From the NCBI GenBank assembly GCA_964568675.1, contig CAZMQV010000017.1:1-49614 (forward strand): a stretch of 49,614 bases of DNA, read 5' to 3'. Origin of the DNA: UPXZ01 sp964568675 (GTDB taxonomy: Bacteria > Bacteroidota > Bacteroidia > Bacteroidales > Paludibacteraceae). A program made the position numbers and the translations under genes. Within the stretch, counting starts at the first letter, position 1; each line of letters opens with the position of its first letter. A model generated the notes under the pieces. The model worked only from the letters and a program-made list of their open reading frames with translations, did not search any database and was not told the origin of the DNA. Positions 40,268-49,559 of this stretch are shown here, piece by piece.

Positions 40268-41038
40268 TTACACTTTCCATGGAGCAATGCCTTTTTCCCA
40301 CATTTCATTCAAGTCGTTTGTATCTTTCATAGTGTCCATCGGCTTCCAGAATCCTCGATGTTTGAATGCTTTCATTTTCCCCTCTTTTGCAATCATCTCC
40401 AACGGATCTTTTTCAAAAACAGTTGAATCGCCGTCGTTAATAAAATCGAACACTGCCGGTTCACACACAAAATAACCCGCGTTAATCCAACTCCCATCAC
40501 CGGCGGGCTTCTCCATAAACGAGTTCACCCTACCTTCACTATCAATATCCAACGCTCCAAATTTCCCCTGTGGCTGATAGGCTGTCATTGAGAGAATTGC
40601 TCCTGACATATCGTGTGCTTTTATTGATTCCGAGATATTCAAATCTGTAACTCCATCGCCATAGGTAAGCAAAAACCGCTCATTGCCAATATATTTTTGA
40701 ATTCGTTTAATGCGCCCTCCCGTCATTGTATGTAGCCCAGTGTCAACCATCGTTACTTTCCAATCTTCGGAATGATTATCGTGTATTTGCACCGAATTGT
40801 CCGACAGATTGACTGTCAGATCACTATTGTGGCTAAAATAATTTACAAAATACTCTTTAATCACATATTGCTTATACCCACAGCAGATAATAAAATCATT
40901 GATTCCGTAATGGCTATAAGTTTTCATAATGTGCCAAAGTATTGGTTTTCCTCCTATTTCCACCATTGGTTTTGGAATAATACTGGTTGCTTCGCTAAGT
41001 CGCGTACCTAAACCACCTGCAAGAATTACTGCTTTCAT
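40268..41038 (-). CDS. rfbF: Glucose-1-phosphate cytidylyltransferase RfbF
   Basis: The 256-residue protein has LAGGLGTRLSEATSIIPKPM at 6-25 (nucleotide binding) and IGGKPILWHIMKTYSHYGIN, then LLTYGDGVTDLNI, FMEKPAGDGSWINAGYFV and HRGFWKPMDTMKD, all close to RfbF. It makes CDP-glucose from CTP and glucose-1-phosphate. This is the first step of the CDP-sugar block that continues with rfbG. Confidence 0.94.
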   Translation of the reverse strand: MKAVILAGGLGTRLSEATSIIPKPMVEIGGKPILWHIMKTYSHYGINDFIICCGYKQYVIKEYFVNYFSHNSDLTVNLSDNSVQIHDNHSEDWKVTMVDTGLHTMTGGRIKRIQKYIGNERFLLTYGDGVTDLNISESIKAHDMSGAILSMTAYQPQGKFGALDIDSEGRVNSFMEKPAGDGSWINAGYFVCEPAVFDFINDGDSTVFEKDPLEMIAKEGKMKAFKHRGFWKPMDTMKDTNDLNEMWEKGIAPWKV

Positions 41039-41050
41039 ACTATCATAAAA

Positions 41051-42325
41051 TTAGGTTTGATATTCATGAAATTCAAATTTTGGAGTTACATCACCCGGCT
41101 CTCTTCCCATCCATTCTCCAAGAATACGTTCTTTATTTACAAGTGTATATGTCAGAATATCCGGTTGAATGATAAAAGCATGTCCGAGATTCTCAACCAC
41201 ATACAGATCAATTGAAAAGCTCCCCCAATTAAAAAAATTTGACGGGATGAGGCATTTTTGGATATATTCACCCTTGTTATGATTATAATAAATTTGCTCT
41301 TCAGTCGCATTAACAGAAAAGATTTTATCTCCTTGTTCGTTTTTAAAATGATAGTTCAAATGGAGCAAGTTAAAATTCTCAGTCAATTTATACTTAACTC
41401 TTAGCTCCAATTCATCGTCCACACGCATCACATCTGTATAATCGCCACCCTTCTTTATTATTCCAATTTCCAATAATTCAAATCCATTTGCAACTAATTT
41501 TGGATTAAAATAATTCTTATAATTCTCAACCGCATTATTTCCTTTCAGATAAGCGCTTACTATCGGGTCGATCAAGCCACTTTCCTTCACCAATCCATTT
41601 TCAAGTATAATGCCGGTTCTACAAAGGCTTTTCACCGCCGTCATATTATGACTCACAAACAACACCGTTCTCCCCTCGCCCTTACTTACATCCTGCATTT
41701 TACCAATAGCTTTCTTTTGAAATTCCGCATCACCTACTGCAAGCACTTCATCTACTACAAGTATTTCGGGTTCTAAATGCGCGGCTATGGCAAAGCCGAG
41801 ACGCACGGTCATGCCACTGGAGTAGCGTTTTACGGGTGTATCTAGGTAGCGTTCCACACCGGAAAAGTCCACTATTTCGTCCAATTTTCGGGAAATTTCA
41901 GCTTTGGTCATTCCCATGATGGCGCCGTTCATATAAATATTTTCACGTCCTGTCATTTCGGGATGGAAACCAGTACCTACTTCAAGCAAAGATGCTATTC
42001 GTCCGCGTGCTTTGATAACCCCAGTAGTAGGTGCCGTAACCTTAGAAAGAATTTTTAGCAGGGTGGATTTTCCCGCTCCGTTTTTTCCGATTATACCCAA
42101 TACATCACCTTGCTCCACCTTAAAATCTATATCCCGCAATGCCCATACATAATCACTTTCTCCTTTACTTGCACGGTCATTTACTTCTCCTATTTTTAAA
42201 TATGGGTCTTCTTTGCCCTGTATGTTCATCTTCCACCAGCGGTTCAGGTCGTGGCTAAGTGTGCGGGTAGAGACTAATCCCAACCGATACTGTTTGCTAA
42301 TATTATTAAACTCAATTGCCGTCAT
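41051..42325 (-). CDS. wzt: ABC transporter ATP-binding protein Wzt with C-terminal substrate domain
   Basis: The 424-residue protein has Walker A GKNGAGKST at 80-88, YSSGMTVRLG as signature, ILVVDEVLAVGD as Walker B and an H-loop in LFVSHNM. From about residue 270 there is a Wzt-type beta-sandwich domain that in relatives recognises the non-reducing end of the finished polysaccharide. Its presence suggests that chain length is set by a terminal modification and that export is ABC-dependent rather than Wzx/Wzy. Wzm is encoded at 43812, separated by gmd. Confidence 0.92.
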   Translation of the reverse strand: MTAIEFNNISKQYRLGLVSTRTLSHDLNRWWKMNIQGKEDPYLKIGEVNDRASKGESDYVWALRDIDFKVEQGDVLGIIGKNGAGKSTLLKILSKVTAPTTGVIKARGRIASLLEVGTGFHPEMTGRENIYMNGAIMGMTKAEISRKLDEIVDFSGVERYLDTPVKRYSSGMTVRLGFAIAAHLEPEILVVDEVLAVGDAEFQKKAIGKMQDVSKGEGRTVLFVSHNMTAVKSLCRTGIILENGLVKESGLIDPIVSAYLKGNNAVENYKNYFNPKLVANGFELLEIGIIKKGGDYTDVMRVDDELELRVKYKLTENFNLLHLNYHFKNEQGDKIFSVNATEEQIYYNHNKGEYIQKCLIPSNFFNWGSFSIDLYVVENLGHAFIIQPDILTYTLVNKERILGEWMGREPGDVTPKFEFHEYQT

Positions 42326-42397
42326 ATTTTTTTTTAGAAACTACATATAATTATAGTTTAACTACGAATTGCTCAAATTATTTTTCAATATTCTCTT

Positions 42398-42423
42398 ATT
42401 CGTGAAATCTGTGTAATTCGTTG
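42398..42423. repeat. Orphan repeat of the GxxExxY border type
   Basis: ATTCGTGAAATCTGTGTAAT and the following TCGTTG resemble the ATTTGTGTnATCnGTGG border repeats around 25.2-25.8 kb. It lies in the 182-bp gap 42326-42507 between gmd and wzt, where no coding sequence is recognisable. It may be a scar of a lost unit. Confidence 0.35.
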
Positions 42424-42507
42424 TTTCTCACTATGTATATCGTTTGCTCTTTAATCTGTTGTTGAATGCCATTAAATCGGGTGTTCTTATCAACAAGAAA
42501 AAGTCAT

Positions 42508-43563
42508 TTAATCGTATTTCAGTTTTCTTGAAAGAATTTTCTTTTCATTCGGATAATTCCAAGCATCCCACGAAAAATGAACGCCATTTTGCCAGTTCGT
42601 CCATCTTTCCAAGTCGGCATCTGTCATCAAATCGGCAAGTTCGGCAAACTTGGTGCGCGGTTCCCAGCCTAATATTTCTTTACTTTTTGCAAAGTTTCCT
42701 TTCAGATAATTGACATCGACCGGGCGCTTAAACTTATCATTGATTTTCACATGATTTTCCCAATTTAACCCTAAACGCGAGAAAGCTCTTTCCACAAATT
42801 CTTTGATAGTATGTGTTTCATTTGTCGCGATAACGAAATCGTCGGGCTTGTCGTGTTGAAGCATTCTCCACATCGCCTCTACATATTCCGGCGCATATCC
42901 CCAGTCTCTTTTAGCGTCTAAATTGCCCAATTCCAACACATCCTCCAATCCAAGTTTGATTTTAGCTACCGAGTTAGTAATTTTTCTTGTTACAAATTCG
43001 ATTCCCCGTAAAGGCGACTCATGATTAAACAAGATACCGGTTGAAGCAAACAAGCCATAGCCCTGCCGATAGATATTCACCATCGAATGCGCGTAAAGCT
43101 TGGCTGCGGCATAAGGGCTTGAAGGCACAAACTCCGTTTTCTCATCCTGATAAGCATGTTTGTTATCGCCATACATTTCGCTTGTCGATGCCTGATAGAA
43201 TCGCGCTTCCGGCACAATTAGTCGAATTGCTTCCAGCAATTTAGAAACACCAAGCCCCGTTATTTCTCCCGAAGCAATGGGCTGTTCAAAAGAAGCGCCG
43301 ACAAAACTCTGAGCAGCCAAATTATAAATTTCATCCGGCTTTGTCAATCTCAATGTTTCAATAATCGAATAACTATCGAGCAAATCGCACGGTAAAAGTT
43401 CCACCTTTTCAAAAATATCAAGATATTGTAGTCTCCAAAAATTGGGGGTAGAAAGTCTTCGGTATGTTCCACACACGCGATAGCCCTTATCTAAAAGGAA
43501 TTGTGCGAGGTATGCGCCATCCTGACCAGTTATACCCGTAATTAAAGCCGTTTTAATTCTCAT
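42508..43563 (-). CDS. gmd: GDP-mannose 4,6-dehydratase
   Basis: The 351-residue protein has TGITGQDGAYLAQFLLDKGY from residue 9, STSEMYG near 126 and Tyr151-x3-Lys155 in PYAAAKLYAH, and NHESPLRGIEFVTRKI. This is a complete GDP-mannose 4,6-dehydratase, giving GDP-4-keto-6-deoxymannose. In this locus the product probably goes to the perosamine-synthase-like enzyme at 28558; no GDP-fucose synthase is visible. Confidence 0.93.
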   Translation of the reverse strand: MRIKTALITGITGQDGAYLAQFLLDKGYRVCGTYRRLSTPNFWRLQYLDIFEKVELLPCDLLDSYSIIETLRLTKPDEIYNLAAQSFVGASFEQPIASGEITGLGVSKLLEAIRLIVPEARFYQASTSEMYGDNKHAYQDEKTEFVPSSPYAAAKLYAHSMVNIYRQGYGLFASTGILFNHESPLRGIEFVTRKITNSVAKIKLGLEDVLELGNLDAKRDWGYAPEYVEAMWRMLQHDKPDDFVIATNETHTIKEFVERAFSRLGLNWENHVKINDKFKRPVDVNYLKGNFAKSKEILGWEPRTKFAELADLMTDADLERWTNWQNGVHFSWDAWNYPNEKKILSRKLKYD

Positions 43564-43584
43564 ATTCTGAATATTATTTAGTAT

Positions 43585-43788
43585 TTATTTTTTTATCACT
43601 TTGCATGACGCATCTGATTTTTTTGACAATTTTGAAACAACAGAAACCGAAGCTCCTTGCATTTGGAAACACAATCCATATCTTTCTTTCTCTGCAAAAT
43701 CACTTGTATGAGTATAAATAACTCTCACAAACAAGCTCGTATTTTGCAAAACTTCCAACTTCTCAAAACTATATTTATTTCCCAACAT
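43585..43788 (-). pseudogene. Truncated four-helix-bundle gene (different subtype)
   Basis: The 67 codons read NKYSFEKLEVLQNTSLFVRV, then FAEKERYGLCFQMQGASVSV, which is the first half of the FEKLEVWQ subtype of S23-like four-helix-bundle proteins. The conserved NLAEGSGR that should follow is decayed (SKLSKKSDA) and the second half is absent. Heptamer repeats end at its ATG (43786-43788). It lies between wzm and gmd. Confidence 0.7.
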
Positions 43789-43810
43789 TAAACATTAAAC
43801 GCTAAACGCT
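43786..43810. repeat. Heptamer repeats at the start of the four-helix-bundle relic
   Basis: CATTAAA, CATTAAA, CGCTAAA, CGCT occur in tandem with a 7-bp period, the first unit containing the start codon of the relic. The same type of arrangement, heptamers running up to a four-helix-bundle start, occurs at 474-504 and 2925-3008. Confidence 0.65.
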
Positions 43811-43811
43811 C

Positions 43812-44651
43812 CTACACCGTATCCATAAAACTCCGCTGCACTTTATTAAACACCACGATCCCAACTGCTAAAAGAACGGTCATAAAAACAAAGCTATACC
43901 CTAATCCTCCCCAGCTAAATTCACCGACGCCCATCATGCCGTATTTAAAGGCTTCGAAAATAGATGTTAGTGGATTGAGCGACATCAGCAAACGTAGTTT
44001 TTCGTCTGTAATGGTGCTCAGTGGATATATCACCGGCGTGGCATACATCCATAGCTGCACAAAGAAAGTAAATAGTATGGTCAAATCGCGGTATTTGGTG
44101 GTCATCGACGAAATGATGATGCCAAAACCCAACGAAAGCCCTGCCAACATAATTATCAATACCGGGAACAAAAGAGCGTAAAGATTGGGTTGAACCACTT
44201 CACCTGCAACCACATAATAAACATAAACAGCCACAAAAAGCAGAAATTGGATTGCCATGCGCAAGAGGTTAGAAACAACTGTTGACAAAGGCACTATCAT
44301 GCGTGGGAAATAGACTTTACCGAAAATATGCTGATTGGTAGTAAAGGTGGATGAAGTTTTGTTGAGGCAATCGGAGAAATAGCCCCAAAGCACAATACCT
44401 GCCAAGTAGAAAAGCGGTTGTGGCAGTCCGTCGGTGCTAATTTTGGCGATACCACCAAACACCACCATATACATGATAGTGGTAAGTGCGGGTTGCACAA
44501 AAAACCAGACCGGACCAAGTATTGTTTGTTTGTATTGCGTTACAATATCGCGTTTTACAAACATCGTCAATAAATCGCGATACTGCCATATTTCTTTGAA
44601 ATCGACTTCAAAGAGTTTGTTTTTAGGTTTTATAATAGTGGTATATTCCAT
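43812..44651 (-). CDS. wzm: ABC transporter permease Wzm
   Basis: The protein of about 279 residues has six hydrophobic segments and the family motifs FVKRDIVTQYKQTILGPVWF near the N-terminus and MSLNPLTSIFEAFKYGMMG near the end. It is the channel part of the Wzm/Wzt exporter that carries the completed undecaprenyl-linked polysaccharide across the inner membrane. I choose ATG 44649-44651 (MEYTTI); an upstream TTG would add eight basic residues. It is the first gene of the leftward locus. Confidence 0.92.
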   Translation of the reverse strand: MEYTTIIKPKNKLFEVDFKEIWQYRDLLTMFVKRDIVTQYKQTILGPVWFFVQPALTTIMYMVVFGGIAKISTDGLPQPLFYLAGIVLWGYFSDCLNKTSSTFTTNQHIFGKVYFPRMIVPLSTVVSNLLRMAIQFLLFVAVYVYYVVAGEVVQPNLYALLFPVLIIMLAGLSLGFGIIISSMTTKYRDLTILFTFFVQLWMYATPVIYPLSTITDEKLRLLMSLNPLTSIFEAFKYGMMGVGEFSWGGLGYSFVFMTVLLAVGIVVFNKVQRSFMDTV

Positions 44652-44958
44652 CAATTTCAGTTTAGTTCTTCTCAAATTACATGTTGAGTGTCATACTCAT
44701 CAAAAACTATGCAAATATAACAAAAAAATATTACACAATTGAAAAAAAGAGAGAATATGCTACTTTTCATTTTTCTAATCGGATGTAAAAAAGGCATAAA
44801 ATCGGCGATTGGAGAATAACTAACAGAATCAGATAGCAAGCGAACAAAACAGAAATTCAGATTGCCACCATTAAACTTTATACTCAAGCATTGTGATAAA
44901 CTAAAAAAAATATGTAGCTTTGTAGCTTAAATTTTAAAATTAACTGAAAAAATATTTT
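44652..44958. promoter_or_regulatory. Divergent promoter region between wzm and the MFS gene
   Basis: No credible gene lies here. On the minus strand TATATTTG (44712-44719) matches the -7 consensus about 60 bp before the wzm ATG and could drive the whole polysaccharide locus; a well-spaced -33 box is not obvious. On the plus strand TAGCTTTG (44915-44922) with TTG at 44891-44893 (21-bp spacing) is a good promoter for the MFS gene at 44959. Confidence 0.6.
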
Positions 44959-46338
44959 ATGACAGAAAAAACAATTAAATCACTACGTGACTCGAAAACC
45001 GCACGGTGGGCTGCACTCGCAGTAGTATCATTCACCATGATGACAGGTTATTACCTTACAGACATTATCGCACCATTAAAAGGACTATTGGAAGGGCAAA
45101 TCGGATGGTCGAGTAGCGACTTTGGGATATTCAACAGCGCTTATGGCTGGTTCAACGTCTTTTTAGGGATGTTGATTATTGGTGGAATTATTTTGGATAA
45201 AATCGGAGTGCGCCTCACCGGTCTTGGCGCCGCTACGGTGATGGTAATCGGCACATTGATAAAATACTGGGCGGTATCGACCCATTCGCTCGATGGACAG
45301 ATTATTTTAGGAATGAAAGCTCAGGTTTTTGCTGCCGGCATCGGTTTCGCCACATTCGCTGTGGGTGTGGAAGTAGCCGGCATTACTGTTTCCAAAATTA
45401 TTGTGAAATGGTTTAAGGGCAAAGAACTTGCGTTGGCAATGGGCTTGGAAATGGCAATGGCACGTATGGGAACAGCGCTTGCTCTATCAACATCGGTTCC
45501 AATAGCCAAAGCCTTAGGACATGTTGATGTGGCTCGTCCCATTCTCGTAACGTTGATAATGCTTTGTATCGGACTTATCGCATTTTTTATCTACACCTTT
45601 ATGGATAAAAAATTGGACGCGTCCGAACAGACGGAAAATTCAGGCAATAGCGAAGACGAATTCAAAGCAAAGGATATCTTATCAATCATTGGCAACAAAG
45701 GGTTCTGGTACATCGCCATTCTATGCGTACTGTTTTATTCAGCAGTTTTTCCATTTTTGAAATATGCCGCCGACCTGATGGTTAATAAGTTTGGCGTTTC
45801 ACAAAATCTTGCAGGAACAATTCCCGCACTTCTTCCTTTTGGCAACATTTTGCTCACACCACTCTTCGGCAGCATCTACGACCGCAAAGGTAAAGGCGCG
45901 TCGATTATGATTTTAGGCTCGTTAATCCTGATTTTTGTTCACACTATGTTTGCAATGCCTTTTATACACAATTGGGCAATTGCCATAGTGCTTATTCTAC
46001 TTTTAGGTATCGGATTTTCACTTGTTCCTTCGGCAATGTGGCCTTCGGTACCAAAAATTATTCCCGAAAAACAATTGGGAACAGCCTACGCGCTCATATT
46101 TTGGGTTCAAAACTGGGGTTTGATGGGCGTACCGCTTCTTATCGGCTGGGTACTCGACACCTATTGCGTAACAGGGCAAACCGTACGCGAAGGACTTACA
46201 GTAAACACCTACAACTACACACTACCAATGGCAATCTTCGCGTTATTCGGAGTTTTAGCCGTAGTTTTCGCCATGCTTCTTAAAGCGGAGGACAAAAAGA
46301 AAGGTTACGGACTGGAACAACCAAACATCAAGAAGTAA
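44959..46338 (+). CDS. Major facilitator superfamily transporter
   Basis: The 459-residue protein has about twelve membrane segments in two halves, joined by a hydrophilic loop with DASEQTENSGNSEDEF near residue 220. GSIYDRKGKGA near 315 resembles the MFS inter-helix motif. Substrate is unknown; similar proteins in this phylum are annotated as nitrate/oxalate-like or sugar-phosphate-like permeases. It begins the ordinary plus-strand region to the right of the polysaccharide locus. Confidence 0.85.
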   Translation: MTEKTIKSLRDSKTARWAALAVVSFTMMTGYYLTDIIAPLKGLLEGQIGWSSSDFGIFNSAYGWFNVFLGMLIIGGIILDKIGVRLTGLGAATVMVIGTLIKYWAVSTHSLDGQIILGMKAQVFAAGIGFATFAVGVEVAGITVSKIIVKWFKGKELALAMGLEMAMARMGTALALSTSVPIAKALGHVDVARPILVTLIMLCIGLIAFFIYTFMDKKLDASEQTENSGNSEDEFKAKDILSIIGNKGFWYIAILCVLFYSAVFPFLKYAADLMVNKFGVSQNLAGTIPALLPFGNILLTPLFGSIYDRKGKGASIMILGSLILIFVHTMFAMPFIHNWAIAIVLILLLGIGFSLVPSAMWPSVPKIIPEKQLGTAYALIFWVQNWGLMGVPLLIGWVLDTYCVTGQTVREGLTVNTYNYTLPMAIFALFGVLAVVFAMLLKAEDKKKGYGLEQPNIKK

Positions 46339-46423
46339 ACGCGAGACAACAAGATCTTACTTCATAGCAATCTATCTATTTAATAAATTCTAAAGACTTA
46401 AAAACATTTTTATTCAAAATAAT

Positions 46424-48172
46424 ATGGAAAACAATGAACTTCTAAACCAAGTTATTGCCAAAGCTCAGACATGGCTTGATGGCAACTACGATGCTGAAAC
46501 CAAAGCTGAAGTGCAGCAACTGATGGATGCGGCAGACAAAACAGAACTCATCGAAGCATTCTACAAAGATCTTGAATTTGGCACCGGCGGTTTGCGCGGC
46601 ATCATGGGCGCCGGTAGCAACAAAATGAACATCTACACCGTAGGCGCCGCTACGCAAGGTTTGAGCAATTACCTGAAATCGCAATTCAGCGAATTGCCAC
46701 AAATCAGTGTAGTAATCGGGCACGATTGCCGCAACAACAGTCGCAAATTCGCTGAAATCAGCGCAAACATCTTCTCGGCAAACGGCATTAAAGTGTATCT
46801 GTGGGAAGACCTTCGCCCTACGCCCGAAACATCTTTCGCCATTCGCCACTATGGTTGCCAAAGTGGAATTATCATCACCGCGTCGCACAACCCGAAAGAA
46901 TACAATGGCTACAAAGCCTACTGGAACGATGGCGCGCAAATGATAGCGCCACACGATGAAAACGTGATAACCGAAGTGGAGAAAATTAAAGATGTGGACG
47001 ACATCAAATTTAATGGCAATCCCGCTTTGATTGAAATCATTGGCAAGGATACCGATGAAATCTATTGGGAGAAAATCAAAACTTTATCGCTGTCGCCCGA
47101 CGCCATCAGCCTCAACAAAGATTTGAAGATTGTATTCACCCCGATTCATGGCACCGGCATCACCCTTGTGCCGGAAGCGTTGCGCCGTTTCGGATTCAGC
47201 AATATCATTGATGTGCCGGAACAAAACGTGATCAGCGGCAATTTCCCCACAGTAGTATCGCCCAACCCGGAAGAACCTGCAGCATTGGAATTGGCTGTAA
47301 AAAAAGCAATGGAAACCAATGCCGACATTGTGATGGCTACCGACCCCGACGCCGACCGCCTTGGAGTAGCAGTGAAAGATAATAACGGAGAATGGATATT
47401 GCTCAACGGAAATCAGATTTTCCTTTTGTTCATCCATTACATCGTGCGTCGCTGGAAGGATACAGGAAGGCTTACCGGCAATGAATATATCGTAAAAACA
47501 ATCGTTACCACCGAAGTAATGGTGGACATTGCCAAGAAAAACAAACTGGACTATTACGATGTATTCACCGGCTTCAAATGGATAGCGAATGTAATGCGCG
47601 AGAATGAAGGCAAAAAAACATACATTGGCGGTGGTGAAGAGAGCTACGGTTTTCTGCCCGAAGATTTTGTAAGAGACAAAGACGCCGTTTCGTCGTGCGC
47701 GCTGATGGCCGAACTTGCCGCATGGGCAAAAGACAATGGGAAAACAGTTTTTGAAATCCTTCAGGACATCTACCTGGAGTATGGCTATGGTTTGGAAAAA
47801 GGAATATCCGTAACCCGTAAAGGAAAATCGGGAGCAGAAGAAATTGTGAAAATGATGGCCGACTACCGCTCCAATCCTCCCAAAGAAATTGCCGGCTCGC
47901 CTGTTGTTACCATCAAGGATTATAAAACATTGAAGACAACGAATGTGAAAGAGGGAATAATCTCCGATTTGGAAATGCCGGCAACATCCAATGTACTTCA
48001 GTTTTTCACCGAAGACGGCACCAAAATCTCCGTTCGTCCGTCGGGTACGGAACCAAAAATAAAATTCTACATCGAAGTACGCGGCGAATTGAAAACTCGT
48101 GAAGCCTATAACCAGGTAGTGGAAAAAGCACAGCAAAAAATTGATGCCGTTCGCGCTTCCATGGGTGTATAA
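46424..48172 (+). CDS. Phosphohexomutase (alpha-phosphoglucomutase / phosphomannomutase)
   Basis: The 582-residue enzyme has the four active-site loops: TASHNP at 152-157 with phosphoserine 154, DPDADR for the metal, GGGEESYGF for the sugar, and RPSGTEPK for the phosphate. An N-terminal extension with FGTGGLRGIMGAG fits the larger PgcA-like class. It interconverts hexose-1- and 6-phosphates and could supply glucose-1-phosphate or mannose-1-phosphate to RfbF and the GDP-mannose route, although it is in a different transcription unit. Confidence 0.92.
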   Translation: MENNELLNQVIAKAQTWLDGNYDAETKAEVQQLMDAADKTELIEAFYKDLEFGTGGLRGIMGAGSNKMNIYTVGAATQGLSNYLKSQFSELPQISVVIGHDCRNNSRKFAEISANIFSANGIKVYLWEDLRPTPETSFAIRHYGCQSGIIITASHNPKEYNGYKAYWNDGAQMIAPHDENVITEVEKIKDVDDIKFNGNPALIEIIGKDTDEIYWEKIKTLSLSPDAISLNKDLKIVFTPIHGTGITLVPEALRRFGFSNIIDVPEQNVISGNFPTVVSPNPEEPAALELAVKKAMETNADIVMATDPDADRLGVAVKDNNGEWILLNGNQIFLLFIHYIVRRWKDTGRLTGNEYIVKTIVTTEVMVDIAKKNKLDYYDVFTGFKWIANVMRENEGKKTYIGGGEESYGFLPEDFVRDKDAVSSCALMAELAAWAKDNGKTVFEILQDIYLEYGYGLEKGISVTRKGKSGAEEIVKMMADYRSNPPKEIAGSPVVTIKDYKTLKTTNVKEGIISDLEMPATSNVLQFFTEDGTKISVRPSGTEPKIKFYIEVRGELKTREAYNQVVEKAQQKIDAVRASMGV

Positions 48173-48241
48173 TCTTGAACTCGGCTGACCAATCGGTATC
48201 TCTTCGAAAAGAAACGCCGAAAGCTCACATCATTCCCTTTC

Positions 48242-48280
48242 AAGTAGAGTTGCAAGCCGATGCAACTCTACTTTTTTTTT
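48242..48280 (+). terminator. Rho-independent terminator after the phosphohexomutase gene
   Basis: AAGTAGAGTTGCA (48242-48254) pairs perfectly with TGCAACTCTACTT (48261-48273), with the loop AGCCGA, and is followed by a run of T. It ends the phosphohexomutase transcript 70 bp after the stop codon. Confidence 0.92.
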
Positions 48281-48336
48281 AATCCTCCGAAACATTCTTC
48301 AATACGAAATTGTTTCTTGACAAACCCCCGTAAAAC

Positions 48337-49260
48337 GTGACTAATTTATATCTAAACTACAACAATGTTCTGAAAAATGAATTTTCCGAACGAGTTCAAA
48401 AAATTTCAATCAACGCCGGATTTACCTGCCCCAATCGCGACGGCAACAAAGGCGTAGGTGGCTGCACCTATTGCAACAACCAAAGTTTCAGCCCGGGATA
48501 TGCCAAACCGTCAAAAACAGTAAGGCAACAAGTGGACGAGGGAATTGATTTTTTTCACCACAAATACGAGTCGCAACGCTATTTAGCTTATTTTCAAAGC
48601 TACACCAACACGTATGAAAGTCTGGACAAACTCATTCAAACCTACGACGAGGCACTCGCTCACCCCAAAGTAGCAGGAATAGTTGTTGGCACCCGCCCGG
48701 ATTGTATCAACGAGGAATTGCTCGACTACTTTGCCCATTTGAGCAAAACGCGCTATGTGATGATTGAATATGGCATTGAAAGCACCAGCGACTCCACGTT
48801 GGAATTTATAAACCGTGGGCATGACTTTGCGAGTGCCGAAAAAGCCATTCGGCAAACTGCAGCCAGAGGACTTCGCACAGGAGCACACCTCATATTGGGT
48901 TTGCCACACGAAAGAAGAGAAACCATTCTTGAACACGCCGACAAGGTATCGCGTCTTCCACTTACCGCGCTCAAAATGCACCAGCTGCAACTTATCCGCG
49001 GCACCATCATGGCGCGCCAATATGCCACGAATCCCGAATGGTTTCACCTGATGAGCGCGGAAGAATACATCGAACTGGTAATTGATTTTATCGAAAGGCT
49101 CAATCCGGCTATTGCTATCGAGCGATTTGTGTCGCAATCGCCAAAAAACCTACTGATTGCTCCCGATTGGGGATTGAAGAATTTCGAATTTGTGCATAAA
49201 ATAGAGAAACGATTGGAAGAAAGAAAAACATGGCAAGGACGAAAATTCGTAGTAGGTTGA
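48337..49260 (+). CDS. yhcC: TIGR01212-family radical SAM protein YhcC
   Basis: The 307-residue protein has the family's unusual cluster motif: Cys31 in GFTCPNRDG, then Cys43 and Cys46 in GGCTYCNNQSFSPGY. VVGTRPDCI and YGIEST follow, and LILGLPHERRE near residue 190. The physiological reaction of YhcC proteins is not settled. It starts with GTG at 48337, right after the terminator of the preceding gene. Confidence 0.9.
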   Translation: MTNLYLNYNNVLKNEFSERVQKISINAGFTCPNRDGNKGVGGCTYCNNQSFSPGYAKPSKTVRQQVDEGIDFFHHKYESQRYLAYFQSYTNTYESLDKLIQTYDEALAHPKVAGIVVGTRPDCINEELLDYFAHLSKTRYVMIEYGIESTSDSTLEFINRGHDFASAEKAIRQTAARGLRTGAHLILGLPHERRETILEHADKVSRLPLTALKMHQLQLIRGTIMARQYATNPEWFHLMSAEEYIELVIDFIERLNPAIAIERFVSQSPKNLLIAPDWGLKNFEFVHKIEKRLEERKTWQGRKFVVG

Positions 49261-49326
49261 AAAACCAATTTGCAAACCCCAATAAATCAGCGTGATATTT
49301 CAATTCAAAAAAAATCTGCAAAAAAT

Positions 49327-49358
49327 ATTTGGTAGAAGAAAAATAAATGCTTAATTTT
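49327..49358 (+). promoter_or_regulatory. Bacteroidota promoter of tRNA-Gly
   Basis: TTTG at 49327-49330, a 20-bp spacer and TAATTTTG at 49351-49358 match the -33/-7 consensus. Transcription would begin around 49365, about 55 bp upstream of the tRNA. Confidence 0.75.
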
Positions 49359-49420
49359 GCAACGCATTTAAGGAAACACCTTATCACAAGGCACTTTATT
49401 GAATGCGACAGGAATAGATT

Positions 49421-49493
49421 GCGGAAATAGCTCAGTTGGTAGAGCACAACCTTGCCAAGGTTGGGGTCGCGAGTTCGAGTCTCGTTTTCCGCT
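49421..49493 (+). tRNA. tRNA-Gly (GCC)
   Basis: A 73-base cloverleaf: acceptor GCGGAAA pairs with TTTCCGC, the D-arm contains AGCTCAGTTGGTAGAGC, the anticodon loop in ACCTTGCCAAGGT gives anticodon GCC, and the T-arm contains GTTCGAGTC. No CCA is encoded. Confidence 0.95.
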
Positions 49494-49559
49494 CAAAGAT
49501 TGAGAGAAAACAGCGAAACAAGAGCGTTTCGTTTTTTTTTCACCAAACAATCTCGAGTT

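Noticed and set aside
44672..44887. 71-codon minus-strand frame upstream of wzm
   Set aside because: Lies in the divergent promoter region, contains the -7 box for wzm, has no homology I recognise and a Phe/Cys-rich composition.
46442..46954. 170-codon minus-strand frame within the phosphohexomutase gene
   Set aside because: Antisense shadow of conserved active-site coding sequence with no recognisable motif.
47084..48136. Long open frame (350 codons) on the minus strand opposite the phosphohexomutase gene
   Set aside because: It is antisense to a clearly functional enzyme gene, has a Phe/Cys/His-rich composition unlike a real protein, and shows no domain.
48583..49137. 184-codon minus-strand frame inside yhcC
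   Set aside because: Antisense to a conserved radical SAM gene and lacking any domain.
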